This document shows positions 53,574 to 64,000 of a DNA stretch of 64,000 bases, piece by piece; position 1 is the stretch's first letter; every line of letters starts with the position of its first letter. Source of the DNA: Ahaetulla prasina (taxonomy: Eukaryota > Chordata > Lepidosauria > Squamata > Colubridae); the NCBI RefSeq assembly GCF_028640845.1, contig NC_080546.1:76433697-76497696 (forward strand). The letters run 5' to 3'. A program made the position numbers and the translations under genes. The notes beneath the pieces were generated by a model. It saw only the letters and a program-made list of their open reading frames with translations. It did no database searches and was not told the origin of the DNA.

Positions 53574-53675
53574 TTGTAGATCCAAGTAGAAGCAGTGATC
53601 CATTGTAGTTGTGAACATTTTAAGTTCTTATTTATATCATTAAGAAACAACATAAGTACAGCAAAGGTACCATAG

Positions 53676-53956
53676 ATGTAGTCCTCACTTAACAACTTAA
53701 TAATATAGAATGAGACTATTGCCCTATACATTGTAAGCCGCCCTGAGTCTTCGGAGAAGGGCGGGGTATAAATGTAAACAAAAAAAAAACAAAAAAAAAC
53801 AAAAAAAAAACAACAACAACACATTGGGACTGGGATTGCTATGGCTAAGCCACATAGTAGTAAAGTTCGACATAACTGCCTCATTTAGCAATGAAATTTC
53901 CAGCACTTCTGTTTGCTGTTATTATGTAAATCACCATTGGTCATTAAGCGAGGACA
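53676..53956 (+). mobile_element. TIR element remnant, split by SINE A 3' end
   Basis: 'gtagtcctcacttaacaact' at left and 'cattaagcgaggacat' at right are inverted ends of the 21583 family. SINE A 3' part lies at 53702-53822 ('aagccgccctgagtcttcgg' and an A/C-rich tail). Confidence 0.7.
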
Positions 53957-54277
53957 TATTTAATTCAAAAGTTGTTCATTAGGGATTTAAAAGTGCACAT
54001 TTACCGTTTTACATTCTAGTAAGTAAAAGAAAAACACTGACATTTTTTTTAAAAAAGTGCTTTTTAAAGTCTTGAAATGACATCATCATACTATGTACAT
54101 TAAAGATAAAATTGATATTTAGCAAACAGCAAAGGAAGAATGGATGAAGATTTTGTTTCACTGCTTTGCTAGAAAAACTTAGCAAAGGCAGATATGGTAT
54201 TAGAACCCAGAGGTGTTTGTGTGTGTGTATTTGTTATTATTACAATATAATTTTATTAAACATTAAAATATAAGATG

Positions 54278-54342
<65 letters not shown>

Positions 54343-54877
54343 CACACACACATAGTATATAACACTATAGCAACCAACCCCCTTCTTTTCTAAGTCGTCT
54401 AATCAGTAAATACCAAAGTCAATGTTTCATTTTTTTTCTATCTCAAGTACAAAATCCAGAAGCAGTTTCCAGATAGAAACAAAATTAAATGCATTCTTCT
54501 CTTTGATTAAAGCACTTAATTTCACTATCTTCATTTGTTCCCTCAGTTACTTAAACCATTCTTCCATTACAGGAATTGATATATCTTTCCATTTTTATGC
54601 ATAAAGTATACTCACTGTTGTCAACATGTAAAGCAACTGAGTTTCAGTTATTTTTTTTATCCTTTGTCCTTTTAATCTAGAATAAAAGTGTATAGTTTAA
54701 TTTGTATATTTTTTTTAAATATTAAAATATGAATCTTATCCCAGAATTTATTTGCTTGTTGCAAGTCTGAAGATGGTAGAAAATTTTTTCCTCACATTTA
54801 CATTTACATTTCAATATTTATCTGAAGAAACATTATATAATTTTGACAATTTATTGGGTGTTAAGTACCATCCATAT
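53957..54877. other. Unassigned, with a (GA)n tract
   Basis: AT-rich. Contains (GA)n at 54283-54339 followed by a short (AC)n. No supported gene. Confidence 0.5.
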
Positions 54878-55494
54878 ATTGTTTCCCCAAAAAGAAGACA
54901 TATTCCAAATATAAGCTCTAGCATGTATTTTACTTATGCAAATAAGCCCTGCCCCTCAAACCCCTATTTAAGAGCCTGCATAGCCGCTGGACTGCCCATT
55001 CTGTCTGGTTGCTCGCGGTGCCATGGCCACGAGGTGAAGCATGGGGGTGATGTTGCCCTATGCACCCCGCACCGGCTTAACTCAGAGCCCCCGCGGCCAG
55101 ACCATCCATGCCCCGACACCTGCCTCACGGTGGCACCAGCAACCACGTACAACAGGAGCCCACATGGCCACCAGCCCACTTCTTCTGTTTTCTCACAGCT
55201 GCAGCAGAGCAGGAGGCTGAGTGGTGTGTTGGTGCTGTGGCTGTGAAGGCCTAGAATAGATGGCCTGGCTGCGGGGGCCCTGAGGTAAGCCAGTGTGTGG
55301 TACGTGGGGCAGCTCCACCCCCTTGCCTCACAGCGGCAGCACTGGTGCACCACGTGGCCTCCTCGCCTGCCATGAGCAAGCAGAAGAAGTGGGCCTCCCT
55401 TACATGAGAGGGAAAATAAGACCCCTCCCCAAAAATAAGCCCTATTTGGGGCCCAAAAGAAAATAAGACCCGTCTTATTTTTGGGGAAACACGG
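54878..55494. mobile_element. TIR element with GC-rich cargo
   Basis: Ends 'tgtttccccaaaaagaagac' and the inverse of 'gtcttatttttggggaaaca'. Inner secondary repeats 'aaataagccctgcccc' and 'aaaataagccctattt' are also present. The 400 bp in between are GC-rich, in contrast to AT-rich flanks, with CpG and 'ctgcctcacggtggcacc'-type words. No transposase. Superfamily not known to me. Confidence 0.7.
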
Positions 55495-55499
55495 TGTTA

Positions 55500-55740
55500 T
55501 TTTAGAAACAGCTTCTTTCAATTATAGTTCAGCACAAATTTTTAACCTTTTGTTCACATGGTTCCCATTGTTCAAGCATTATATGATGCCTCACATTCTT
55601 TGCCCATTGAGTTATGCATTGCTTTACATATACATTTTGGAAATTCAATTTCAATAACAATGTATAAACCTTGCCAATAACAAGTTCAGCATTTTCACAA
55701 GATACAATTTCAAATTCATTTTTACAAGATCAAAACCCAT
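55500..55740 (-). mobile_element. L1 ORF2 fragment
   Basis: Minus-strand broken frames read 'GKVYTLLLKLNFQNVYVKQC' and 'ITQWAKNVRHHIMLEQWE', an L1 ORF2 pattern between the RT and the C-terminal zinc knuckle. Low conservation. Confidence 0.5.
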
Positions 55741-56556
55741 AACTTTTTTTGTCAAGTTTTTTTTCAATTGTATTTATGAAAATCAATGACAGACTTGTCC
55801 TTCTGACTCCAACTCCATTTTAGATTTAAATTTCTCTTAAATAAAAGTTATTATCTGACCATATCTGTGTGTTTGGATGTGCATTTGTTTTTTCTCCCTG
55901 ACTGCCAAGGGAGAAAAATTTGCATAGTTCTTCACTATTGTTGGAATATTTATCACCATAATTGAATTCAGTCAATGGAGATGGGCATAAATATCATGTT
56001 TCGGTTAAAAAAAACCAAATACATTCTGCAAAATTTTTCATAAACCCATTGGAAATAAATTGTGATTGAAAAAAGAACAATAATCTAATAAAATTGCCCA
56101 TCCCTTAAGAATGAGGCAAAATATTTTATTTAGCAATATATCAATATGCTCATTTACCTCAGTTTTATTTTTGTATCAGTCAGTTTGTGACTAAAACAAA
56201 AAGAAATAAATATATGAATGACAATGTGAATTTCTGAACACATATTTTCCAAAAACACACATATTAGTCTGCCAAAAACCCCTCTCTTTTCTATATTATA
56301 TCTCATATTACTTCATGAGATTTTATATTCTGGCTCATTTTTAATTATATATAATAATTTTCTTGCTATCATACCATAGCAACAATCTGCAAATCAGTTA
56401 ATATTCCTCTTTAACTGACAAACTCCTCTCTAGGAAAAAAAAAATCAAGTGTTTTGTAAAATATTAAGGGAGTCATATTTAACATAAACCGCACAAAGAG
56501 GCTAAAGATAAGGGATGCAAATGTGTAGCCTGTGGAGGACAGTTTTGATTCGACTC
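55741..56556. other. No recognisable feature
   Basis: AT-rich; possibly more L1, but unreadable. Confidence 0.45.
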
Positions 56557-56564
56557 AATAAGAC

Positions 56565-56871
56565 CAGAGGTGGATTTCAGCAGGTTCTGACCAGTTCTGG
56601 AGAACCAGTAGTGGAAATTTTGAGTAGTTTGTAGAACCGGTAGTAAAAATTCTGACTGGCCCCTCCCCCATCTATCCTCTGCCTCCCAAGTCCCAGCTGA
56701 TTGGGAGGAAATGGGGATTTTGTAGTATCCTTCTCCTGGAGTGGGGTGGGAATGGAGATTTTAAGTATCCTTCCCCTGCCACACCCACCAAGCCATGCCC
56801 ACCAAGCCATGGCTCACCCACCAAGCCACACCCACAGAACTGGTAGTAAAAAAATTTGAAACCCACCACTG
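56565..56871. mobile_element. Short hAT-type element, subtype a, perfect 8-bp TSD
   Basis: 307 bp, 'cagaggtggatttcagcagg' to 'tttgaaacccaccactg'. 'aataagac' is duplicated at 56557-56564 and 56872-56879. Confidence 0.94.
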
Positions 56872-56879
56872 AATAAGAC

Positions 56880-57602
56880 TCTATGTGCCCTAGGAACTTA
56901 ACACCAGTGTCTTTGTTGAAGTAAAGAGGTGATGCCATTTACCTCAAGGAGTTGTTGCTCTGGAGGAACTTCAGTTTTTGCCTGAAATTAAAGTATCCAG
57001 AAGAAACTAATCTGACTTATGGTCCAAGTCCTAAATATGGCAATTGGGTCAGTTGAAATAAAAATTTTGATAGGCCATTTGATTCTTACAACCAAGGGGT
57101 GCATAATACTTTACCACACAACTTCAAAAGGGTACTTCACATGAAACTTGATAAAAGCAGAGCTTTTTACACTTAAATAGCTGCATACCCCCAGCATATG
57201 CACAGTGCTTTTATACTGGCACAGGAAGAAGTCATCAGCCCCTGCCATTTGGAAGCTATATGGCACATATAAGAAGTAATCCAGTTAAAAGAAAATGGGC
57301 TATTATAAGCACATCCTACAGGCACAGTCCTTCCACTTCTGAGCTTTTAAACTGTGAAGCAAAATGCCCTTTATAACTAAAGAACCATAGTAAAGGAAAG
57401 GTTAATATCAAAGAATATCTGCCTAAGGGAGAGGATTTCTTATTTTGTTCTCAGACACTGGGATTCTATAAAGTTCAACGTGGTGTGATGGATACAAAAT
57501 GATATTCCCAGAGACAGTTTGGAGGTGGGGAAGGACAGGGGGAAAGTTTTGGCATAGGAGGCAATCACAATATCTCTGTAGGTGTTCTGTCCCGCTCTCA
57601 CA
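56880..57602. other. No recognisable feature
   Basis: Unassigned sequence leading to the (AC)n tract. Confidence 0.5.
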
Positions 57603-57617
57603 CACCACACACACACA

Positions 57618-57653
<36 letters not shown>
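57603..57653. repeat. (AC)n microsatellite
   Basis: AC run with one 'atac' interruption. Confidence 0.93.
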
Positions 57654-57656
<3 letters not shown>

Positions 57657-58225
57657 CAATATTAGGGGTCTTTAAGACTTCCAAGCCTGAATTAGTATTC
57701 TCCAGCAATTCCCTTCATCAACACCAGTACACCCCTAATGGAGTTTAACAAGCATGTTTCAGTATGACAGCAAAAAAGATCCCAAATAAAATTGGTGTGA
57801 GGACGCAGCCCTGCTTCTTTAAATGTCAAAGGAATCTGATGTTAAGCCATCAAAAACTATAGTGCCCTTCATTTCCTCATGAAAGGACCTGATGATGTTG
57901 AGGAGCTGAGGTGGACATTCAATCTTGGGGAGAATTTTATAAAGGCCGTCCCTATTAACCAAGTCAAAAGCCTTCATAAGATCTATGAAGGCTATGAAAA
58001 GTGCCTGTCTTTGTTCCCTGCATTTCTCCTGCCTGTCTAAGGAAAATACCATGTCAGTAGTGGACCTGTTGGCTCGAAATCCACACTGTGATTCTGGATA
58101 GACTCTCTCTGCAAACACCTGGAGCCTCTTTAGTACTATACGGGCAAGCAGCTTCCTACAACTCTAAGAAGAGAGATGCCGTGATAGTTGTTACAATCAC
58201 CCCTGTTGCCTTTGTTCTTATACAG

Positions 58226-58731
58226 CAGGAGTAGTCAACCTTTTTATACCTACTGCCCACTTTTGTATCTCTGTTAGTAGTAACCGTCCACAGTAATTTG
58301 GTGGATTTATAAAGTGTATCATCGTCTGTGCATGCCTCTCGCGCATTGTGGATTAGGTTGGGGAGGGGTGCCAGCTACCAGCTCTGCTTGTGTTACAGCT
58401 GGGTGGTGTGGGGGGAGATGCGTGAGCTATTCTGGGACGAGACTCTTTCGTTTGCGGTCAGACTATAGCGCCATTTAGTTTCACTTATGTAACATGAATT
58501 AAACTTATGCGCAGGCAATACAAATAGTATATTTTCAGACATTTAAATTGTCACGGGGAATTTTATGAAAACCTAATGAAAATGTTTTTAAATAATGCTA
58601 TGAATTTTTTTTTTTAAAGTCAATTAAATTAAAAAAAAGGAAAGTGCTTCAGTATCGGACAAAACCCCTATCGCCCACCATGAAAGCTGGAACGTACTAG
58701 TGGGCAGTAGGGACCAGGTTGACTACCACTG
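58226..58731. mobile_element. hAT element inside the LINE
   Basis: 506 bp. 'caggagtagtcaaccttttt' faces the inverse of 'ccaggttgactaccactg'. Flanks 'ttatacag' (58218-58225) and 'ttatactg' (58732-58739), 7 of 8. The sequence resembles nonautonomous members of a hAT family found patchily in tetrapods. No frame. Confidence 0.9.
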
Positions 58732-59622
58732 TTATACTGTGTGACGATATTTGCATCATTCATGTCCTGTGGTACTCCACCTTCTCTCCAACAAAGACAG
58801 AAGATTTCATGCAGTTCAGTAAGGATGTTCTCTTTGCAGCACTTCAGAACTTCGGAGGGAAATTAGCTTTGCCGGGTGCCTTGCCGGATGCAAGGGAATC
58901 CAGAACCGTGTTTAATTCTTCTAAAGTTGGTTCACTGTCAAGCTCCTCCAAGACAGGCAGGCACTCACTGTTATTTAATGCTTCTTCAATTACCACATTT
59001 TCTCTGGAATATAACTCAGAGTAGTGATGCACCAAGCATGCCATCTGCTGTGCTCGGTCCTGGATAACTTCACCTGTGGCAGACTTCAGAGAGGTAGATT
59101 TCTTTTGTATTGGACCTAAGGCCTGCTTGATGCCATCCTACATCCGCTTGATGTTGCCTGTTTCAGCTGCTATCTGGATCTGAGAGCAAAGCTGCAGCCA
59201 ATAATCATTAGCACATCTCCTGGCGGTCTGTTTGACTTTGTTACAAGCAGCTCGCATAACCTATAGGTGGCACTCACTGGAACAGGCTTTATATGCAATA
59301 AGAGCTCTCTTTTTTCCTCAATGGCTGGTATCAGCTCCACCAAATGGGCTCAAACCAATCTGCTGTCTTTCTAATCTCCTTACCAAATACTGACAAGGTG
59401 GTGTTATAAACATTATTCTTGAAATATTCCCATTCTTCATATGCATTTGCTTCAGCCAGGCCTGGAAGAGTTTCCTTGAGTGCTTCTGCAAATTCCTCCA
59501 CTTTGCCCTGATTGCGGGTCTTGTTGATGTCAATTCATGGTCTTCCTGCCTTCTTTGAATGACGCAATCTCTTTGTTTGCAGTTTTATTCTGCTGCACAC
59601 CAAGGAGTGGTCTGTATTGCAA

Positions 59623-60426
59623 TCAGCACCCTGATAGCTGCGTGTGATTGTAATATTGGGACGGTTGGAGCACCTGGTTCAAGTCAAGCTGGTGCCAATG
59701 CTTCAATCTGGGATGTCTCCAAGAGTCTCTGTGTTGAGGCTTTGTTTTAAAGTATGTATTGCTAACACAAAAACCATAGTGGCAGCAAAACTCCAGCAGG
59801 CATTGGCCATTTTCATTCATCTTCCTGATGCTGAACTGACCTAAACAAGTGGGCCAAGACTTATAATCAGCTCCAACTCTGGCATTAAAATCGCCAAGGA
59901 TAAACAGTGGTTCTTTCTCAGGAATTTTCTTGATAGTAGCAGCCAGATCATCATAGAATTTGTCGTTGGATTCTACTGAAGGTGATAATGTCAGTGCATA
60001 TGCGCTAATAAGAGTAACCAGCCCTGCTGATGAGTGGAGCTGCAAGGACAGTATTCTTTCGCTTCCTGCAGCAGGTGGAGTAATGAATCTTGGTAGGGTG
60101 TTTCTGACTGCAAAGCCAACCCCATATTCCCTAGACTCATTTGATGGTTTTCCCTGCCAGAAGAACAAGAAGTTTCTCTCCTTAACAGATCCCGAGTCTG
60201 ACAGCCTTGTCTCTTGAAGGGCAATGATGTCTATCTGCAGTCTGCTCAGCTCCATGTCAATGAAAGCTGTCTTATGGACATCATCTGTTTCTTGTAAATC
60301 GTCAGAAAGGCCAGGGGTCATTGTCTGAATATTCCAAGTGCCCAACTTTAGGGCCAAAGTTTTCTTATGTTTGTTGCATGGTGCAAAGTTATTGATCTGC
60401 TTGTTGGCTTTGACCCTAAACCCCAT
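59623..60426 (-). pseudogene. LINE apurinic-like endonuclease domain
   Basis: 267 residues. 'LKLGTWNIQTM' at 26-36, 'IIALQETRLSD' with the catalytic Glu, 'YGVGFAVRNTL', and 'LFILGDFNARVGAD' are the order of the APE nuclease fold used by LINEs to nick DNA. The last motif (an SDH-type His) is lost: the frame runs out after 'HWHQLDLNQ' by frameshift. The domain would not be active. It is upstream of the RT pieces, as expected. Confidence 0.92.
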
Positions 60427-60739
60427 GCACCCTGTGAGGTTAACAGACTGTGGAGGGGCAGAACCTTACTGGCTGGGGGCTGCCCAGCTGATGGTGGGCA
60501 GTAGCTGCCCAATGAGGTACAATGACCTCTCCCACCATCGAAAGTGGCCCCTGGCATCATGCTGTATGCCAATCTAGCAAAGGCTAATGATTGCATGGGG
60601 GAAGAATTTTGGTCATGGGATTGATTTAGAGGTATGGCAAAAATTGTGGACACACAATTATAAAATGACAATGTCTACTGCATATAAATAAGATGTTTTA
60701 CAGGTGGTATCTACCCCTGACAAGAATTTATTTTTTATT

Positions 60740-61300
60740 TTTATTTATTTATTTGTCACAACAGTATATATAAGCATAAACATGAAATAACTATACGATA
60801 TATAAGCATATATATAAGCATAAGCATGAAATAACTATACGAATTGGATACAGTCAAAGGGAACATTAGGACAGGAATGGTAGGCATGCTGGTGCTCTTA
60901 TGCACGCCCCTTACAGACGTCTTAGGAATGGGGTGAGGTCAATAGTAGATAGTTTTTGGTTAAAGCTTTGGGGATTTTGGGAAGCGACCACAGAGTCAGG
61001 TAGTGCGTTCCAGACATTAACAACTCTGTTACTGAAGTCATATTTTCTGCAATCAAGATTGGAACGGTTCACATTAAGCTTAAATCTATTGTGTGCTCAT
61101 GTATTGTTTCGAATGAAGCTGAAGTAGTCTTTAACAGGAAGGACATTGTAACAGATGATTGTATGAGTTAAGCTCAGGTCATGTCGAAGGTGGGGGAGTT
61201 CTAAATTTTCTAAACCCAGGATTTCAAGTCTGGTAGCATAAGGTACTTTGTTGCAATCAGAGGAGTGGAGAACTCTTCTCGTAAAATATTTCTGGACATG
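60740..61300 (-). mobile_element. CR1-clade LINE 2, 3' end
   Basis: The minus frame 61097-61360 has 'TIEHVQKYFTRRVL', 'YATRLEILGLENLELPHLRH' and 'IICYNVLPVKDYFSFIRNNT'. It continues, frames intact in pieces, with a 'VVNVWNALPD'-like block near 61000. The 3' end at the left has 'ttgtcacaacagtatatata' and a TTTA-type tail (60730-60752). Distinct from the main CR1 family. Confidence 0.8.
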
Positions 61301-61312
61301 CTCAATTGTAGA

Positions 61313-61780
61313 ATGTTTAAGGACAAATCCAAAAAATGCTGGAAATGTCATCAGATACATGGTTCATATTACCATATGTGGTGGACGTGCGTGGAAGCTA
61401 AGAGATACTGGACTAAAATACACACATGGTTGGAAAAAATGATTAAAAAACACATAGATTTTAAACCAGAAGTTTTTCTACTGGGGATTATACCTGAAAC
61501 ATATAGCAGAGAAGTGAGATATTTGATTGTGAATGTTGAAACAGCAGCTAGGATTGTGTTTGCTAAAAATTGGAAAAGTGAGAAATTACCTATGCAAGAT
61601 GAAATTATTCGAAAAATAATGGAATGTGCAGAAATGAGTAAATTGACATTTGAAATTAGAGAACAGGAAGATAAACAATACTATATGGGATTTATTTTAT
61701 CAATGGTTATAAGGGAAGATACAATAAAAAGATTTGAGAAAGGTTATTATAAGGGAAAATCTTGCATTAAATTGACTTAA
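61313..61780 (+). pseudogene. L1 ORF2 C-terminal domain with zinc knuckle
   Basis: From about 61313 (the earlier part of the open frame belongs to the adjoining LINE) the frame runs to a TAA at 61778-61780. The zinc knuckle reads 'CWKCHQIHGSYYHMWWTC' (C-x2-C-x8-H-x4-C). It is followed by 'VFLLGIIPETYSREVRYLI' and 'AARIVFAKNWKSEKLP', typical of the end of L1 ORF2. The frame is intact, so this is a fairly young, 5'-truncated copy. Confidence 0.9.
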
Positions 61781-61823
61781 GATGATGGGCTGAATGATGC
61801 AATAAGAAAAGATTGGCATAAGG

Positions 61824-62230
61824 CAGTGATGGCTAACCTTTTTGCCATCACGTGCCAAAAGCGGTGGGAGCTCGGGGGGGGGGGTGTCGCACATGTGCCC
61901 ATACCCATAATTCTATGTGCCCCACCAGAAGTTGGCAAACAGGCTGTTTCTGGCTTCTGGAGGGCCTCCGGGGGTGGGGAAGACCGTTTTCGCCCTCCCC
62001 AGACTTCTAGAAAGGCTCTGGAGCTTGGGGAGAGCGAAAAACGGGCTCCTCTCCACCCCGGAGGCCTTCCAGAGGCCAGAAACAGCCTTTTTCCCAATTT
62101 CCTGTGGGCCCAGAAGGCCCAAAAATCAGCTAGCCGGCACGCACATGCGCGGCGGAGCTGAGCTTGCATGCCCACTGATATGGCTCCGCGTGCCACCTGT
62201 GGCATCCGTGCCATAGGTTTGCCATCATGG
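61824..62230. mobile_element. hAT-type element in L1 3' UTR, perfect 8-bp TSD
   Basis: 407 bp. 'cagtgatggctaaccttttt' faces the inverse of 'cataggtttgccatcatgg'. 'gcataagg' is duplicated at 61816-61823 and 62231-62238. The inside is GC-rich with an inverted 'ccagaagttggcaaacaggc' / 'gcctttttcccaatttcctg' type arrangement. No transposase. A third hAT family in this window. Confidence 0.93.
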
Positions 62231-62499
62231 GCATAAGGTAAGATTAGATAAATTTATGATATGTATATGTTGAAATTGCACAAAAGGTTTGTAATCTGCC
62301 CACCGACACACTGTATTTGGATTGAAGATGTTTTTATGTTTGTTTGTTGTAAAAAAAAAAATCTTTTTTTTTTTAAAAAAGCAAAGACTTATAACCGGTA
62401 AGTGCCACTTCCCATATTGTTTCAATACTGCATGAAAAGCTGGAGTGTCCTCTCCAGAGCATGAGGCCTGGGTAGAGTAATATGGAGTATAGACTGTTA

Positions 62500-63455
62500 C
62501 CTAAGCAGCAGATCCCCCCTCTCCACGTTGCTCACCCAGTGGCTTCATATAGATGTTGAACAGGAGATGTTGAACAGGAGAGGCGAGAGAATCGACCCCT
62601 GCGGCACCCCACACATGAGGCACCTCGCAGTCGATCTCTGCCCTCCTGCCAACACCGTCTGCAACTGGTCGGAGAGATAGGAGGAGAACCACCGAAAAAT
62701 GGTGCCTCCCACTCCCAAACTCTCCAGCCGGCACAGCAGGATACCATGGTCGATGGTATCAAAAGCCGCTGACAGAGCTAACAGGACCAGGGCAGAGGAA
62801 TAACCCCTGTCCCGAGCCCTCCAGAGATCATCAACCAATGCGACCAAAGCCGTCTCTGTGCTGTACCCAGGCCGAAAACTGGACTGGAACGGGTCCAGAT
62901 AGACAGTTTCATCCAGGTACTGGGGTAACTGACGTGCCACCACACTCTCTACAACCTTCGCCACAAAGCGAAGGTTGGAGACGGGAGGGTAATTTCCTAA
63001 AACAGCTGGATCCAGGGAAGGCTTCTTGAGGAGGGGTCTCACCACCACCTCTTTCAAGGCGGAAGGAACAACCCCCTCCAACAAAGAAGCATTAATAATC
63101 CCCTGGAGCCAGCCTTGTGTCACCTCCTGTGTGGCCAGCACCAACTAGGAGGGACACTGGTCCAGTAAACAAATGGTGGCATTCAGCCTTCCCAGTAACC
63201 TGTCCATGTCCTCAGGAGCCACAGGATCAAACTCATCCCAAATGATCTCAACAAGATGAGTCTCAGACATCTCACCTGAATCTACCCAATTTTGATCCAA
63301 CCCATCCCGAAGCTGAGCGATTTTATCATGCAGATATGCACTAAAATCCTTGGCGCGCCCTTGTAGGGGACTCCTGAAGCCTTTCCCATAGATGGATATA
63401 GCCACAAGGCAGTGGAGGTTTGAGCTCGGAGTTTTCCTAATTTGCGTCATATTAG
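62500..63455 (-). pseudogene. L2-like LINE reverse transcriptase
   Basis: Two minus frames in the same phase (63145-63450 and 62545-63144) are separated by one stop codon at 63145-63147. RT blocks: '[16 protein letters not shown]', '[16 protein letters not shown]', '[18 protein letters not shown]', '[15 protein letters not shown]' (first catalytic Asp) and '[15 protein letters not shown]'. It stops before the YADD core, where a 15-bp duplication ('gttgaacaggagat') occurs. This is the RT of the family whose C-termini lie at 6384, 28241, 33908 and 50339. Confidence 0.93.
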
Positions 63456-63460
63456 GGAAG

Positions 63461-64000
63461 GAGAAGTTGTAATTTAAAATATTTATTTATCGCTTTACAA
63501 TTTTCAAAAGCTAATTAGTTCCCAGAGCAGAGCTTACTCCATTCTACAAGAAAGCAAAATAATGAGAAAAAGTTCTGTTCTCCTTCTATGGGCAGATGTT
63601 AGGGTCCAATCCATTGGAGTTCAGTATCATGCATGTATTCTTAAAATAAGTTATTTTCAGATAATATAGAATCACAAGAACATCAATAATCGTTGAATAT
63701 ATTTTAATAATCTTCCCCCATACTCAGTGCCCTCTGATCCATTACTCTTTTCATTGATACCACTGGGAAAGTAGCAATTTTCTGTTTGACAAGTGATTTA
63801 TGACTGAGAAATTTAATTGCTTCTCCCTGAGAACGTCACATTGCCCAGAGCATATCACAATTCTCGTGTGTATACTTGAAAAGAATTTTTTTTCTTGTTC
63901 AGAATGATGAAATGTGTTTTTTTAAAGATAAAGAAATGAGATTTGATCAAGAAAAAAACTATTATTATTACGCTATGAATATTTGCTTCAAGTGACTTAT
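63461..64000. other. No recognisable feature
   Basis: AT-rich; nothing supported. Confidence 0.5.

Larger units (their letters stand above)
57665..60610 (-). mobile_element. APE-type non-LTR retrotransposon, long but decayed
   Basis: The minus strand holds the nuclease first (59623-60426) and RT pieces downstream: 58844-59044 'LEELDSEPTLEELNTVLDSL' and 57819-58118 'ESQCGFRANRSTTDMVFSL', 'ALFIAFIDLMKAFDLVNRDG'. The continuation 'KKQGCVLTPILFGIFFAV' is out of frame near 57760-57800. About 2.4 kb of LINE plus a 506-bp hAT insertion (58226-58731). Clade not assigned. Confidence 0.88.
61290..62395 (+). mobile_element. L1 LINE 3' end, split by a hAT element
   Basis: The ORF2 C-terminus ends at 61780. 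The 3' UTR resumes after the insertion at 62239 and ends in T- and A-rich runs (62350-62385). See the separate entries for the coding part and the hAT insertion. Confidence 0.88.

Noticed and set aside
54752..55521. Opposing frames of 164 and 185 residues
   Set aside because: They coincide with the GC-rich cargo, where stops are rare by composition; biased residues and no start context or homology that I recognise.
62532..62762. Two further minus frames of 76-77 residues
   Set aside because: Shifted shadows of the L2-like RT.

Overview
The window looks like a repeat-rich, AT-rich intergenic stretch of a squamate genome, most likely a snake. The grounds are: a Sauria-type tRNA SINE, BovB (RTE) LINEs, CR1 and L2-like LINEs, a CR1-L3-like LINE with an (ATTCT)n/(AATAG)n tail of the kind known from snakes, Penelope-like elements, long (GATA)n tracts and very many short hAT-type elements. 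I found no convincing host exon, tRNA, rRNA or CRISPR array. Nearly every long reading frame is a decayed retrotransposon frame.

Layout. 1-5 kb: a CR1 piece, tRNA-derived SINEs, short hAT elements and a Sauria SINE split by a hAT element. 6-13 kb: CR1 split by an L2-like LINE; BovB split by a hAT element that carries its own minisatellite; two solo LTRs, one inside a SINE and one inside a TIR element; an L1 3' end and another LINE fragment. 15.7-19.9 kb: a Ty3/gypsy LTR retrotransposon on the minus strand with LTRs that read as identical, a 5-bp target duplication, a primer site and a polypurine tract, but a gag deletion and several frameshifts. 20-26 kb: TIR elements, SINEs, a third solo LTR inside a palindromic hAT element and an internally deleted Tc1/mariner. 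27-29.7 kb: one old minus-strand LINE broken by three later insertions. 30-43 kb: L3-type, CR1, L2 and BovB LINEs, a hAT element that seems to carry a piece of a cellular coiled-coil gene (38.7-39.4 kb), a (GATA)n tract and a 1.15-kb hAT element. 43-53 kb: mostly unassigned sequence, two Penelope-like pieces (one folded back into a hairpin), a fourth solo LTR, and a CR1 whose 3' end runs into a (TTATG)n(TTACG)n array. 54-64 kb: a TIR element with GC-rich cargo, an APE-type LINE interrupted by a hAT element, a CR1-clade LINE, an L1 3' end split by another hAT element, and an L2-like reverse transcriptase.

How the parts relate. The L2-like LINEs and the commonest SINE end in the same 3' tail, so the LINE probably mobilises the SINE. 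About 19 short hAT-type copies share ends and flank themselves with 8-bp duplications, which implies a past transposase source acting in trans. Solo LTRs with 5-bp duplications show repeated LTR-LTR recombination. The most unusual signal is a reading frame that begins at base 2 of three different solo LTRs and encodes an acidic stretch followed by a basic one, as if the element's last protein normally runs into its 3' LTR.
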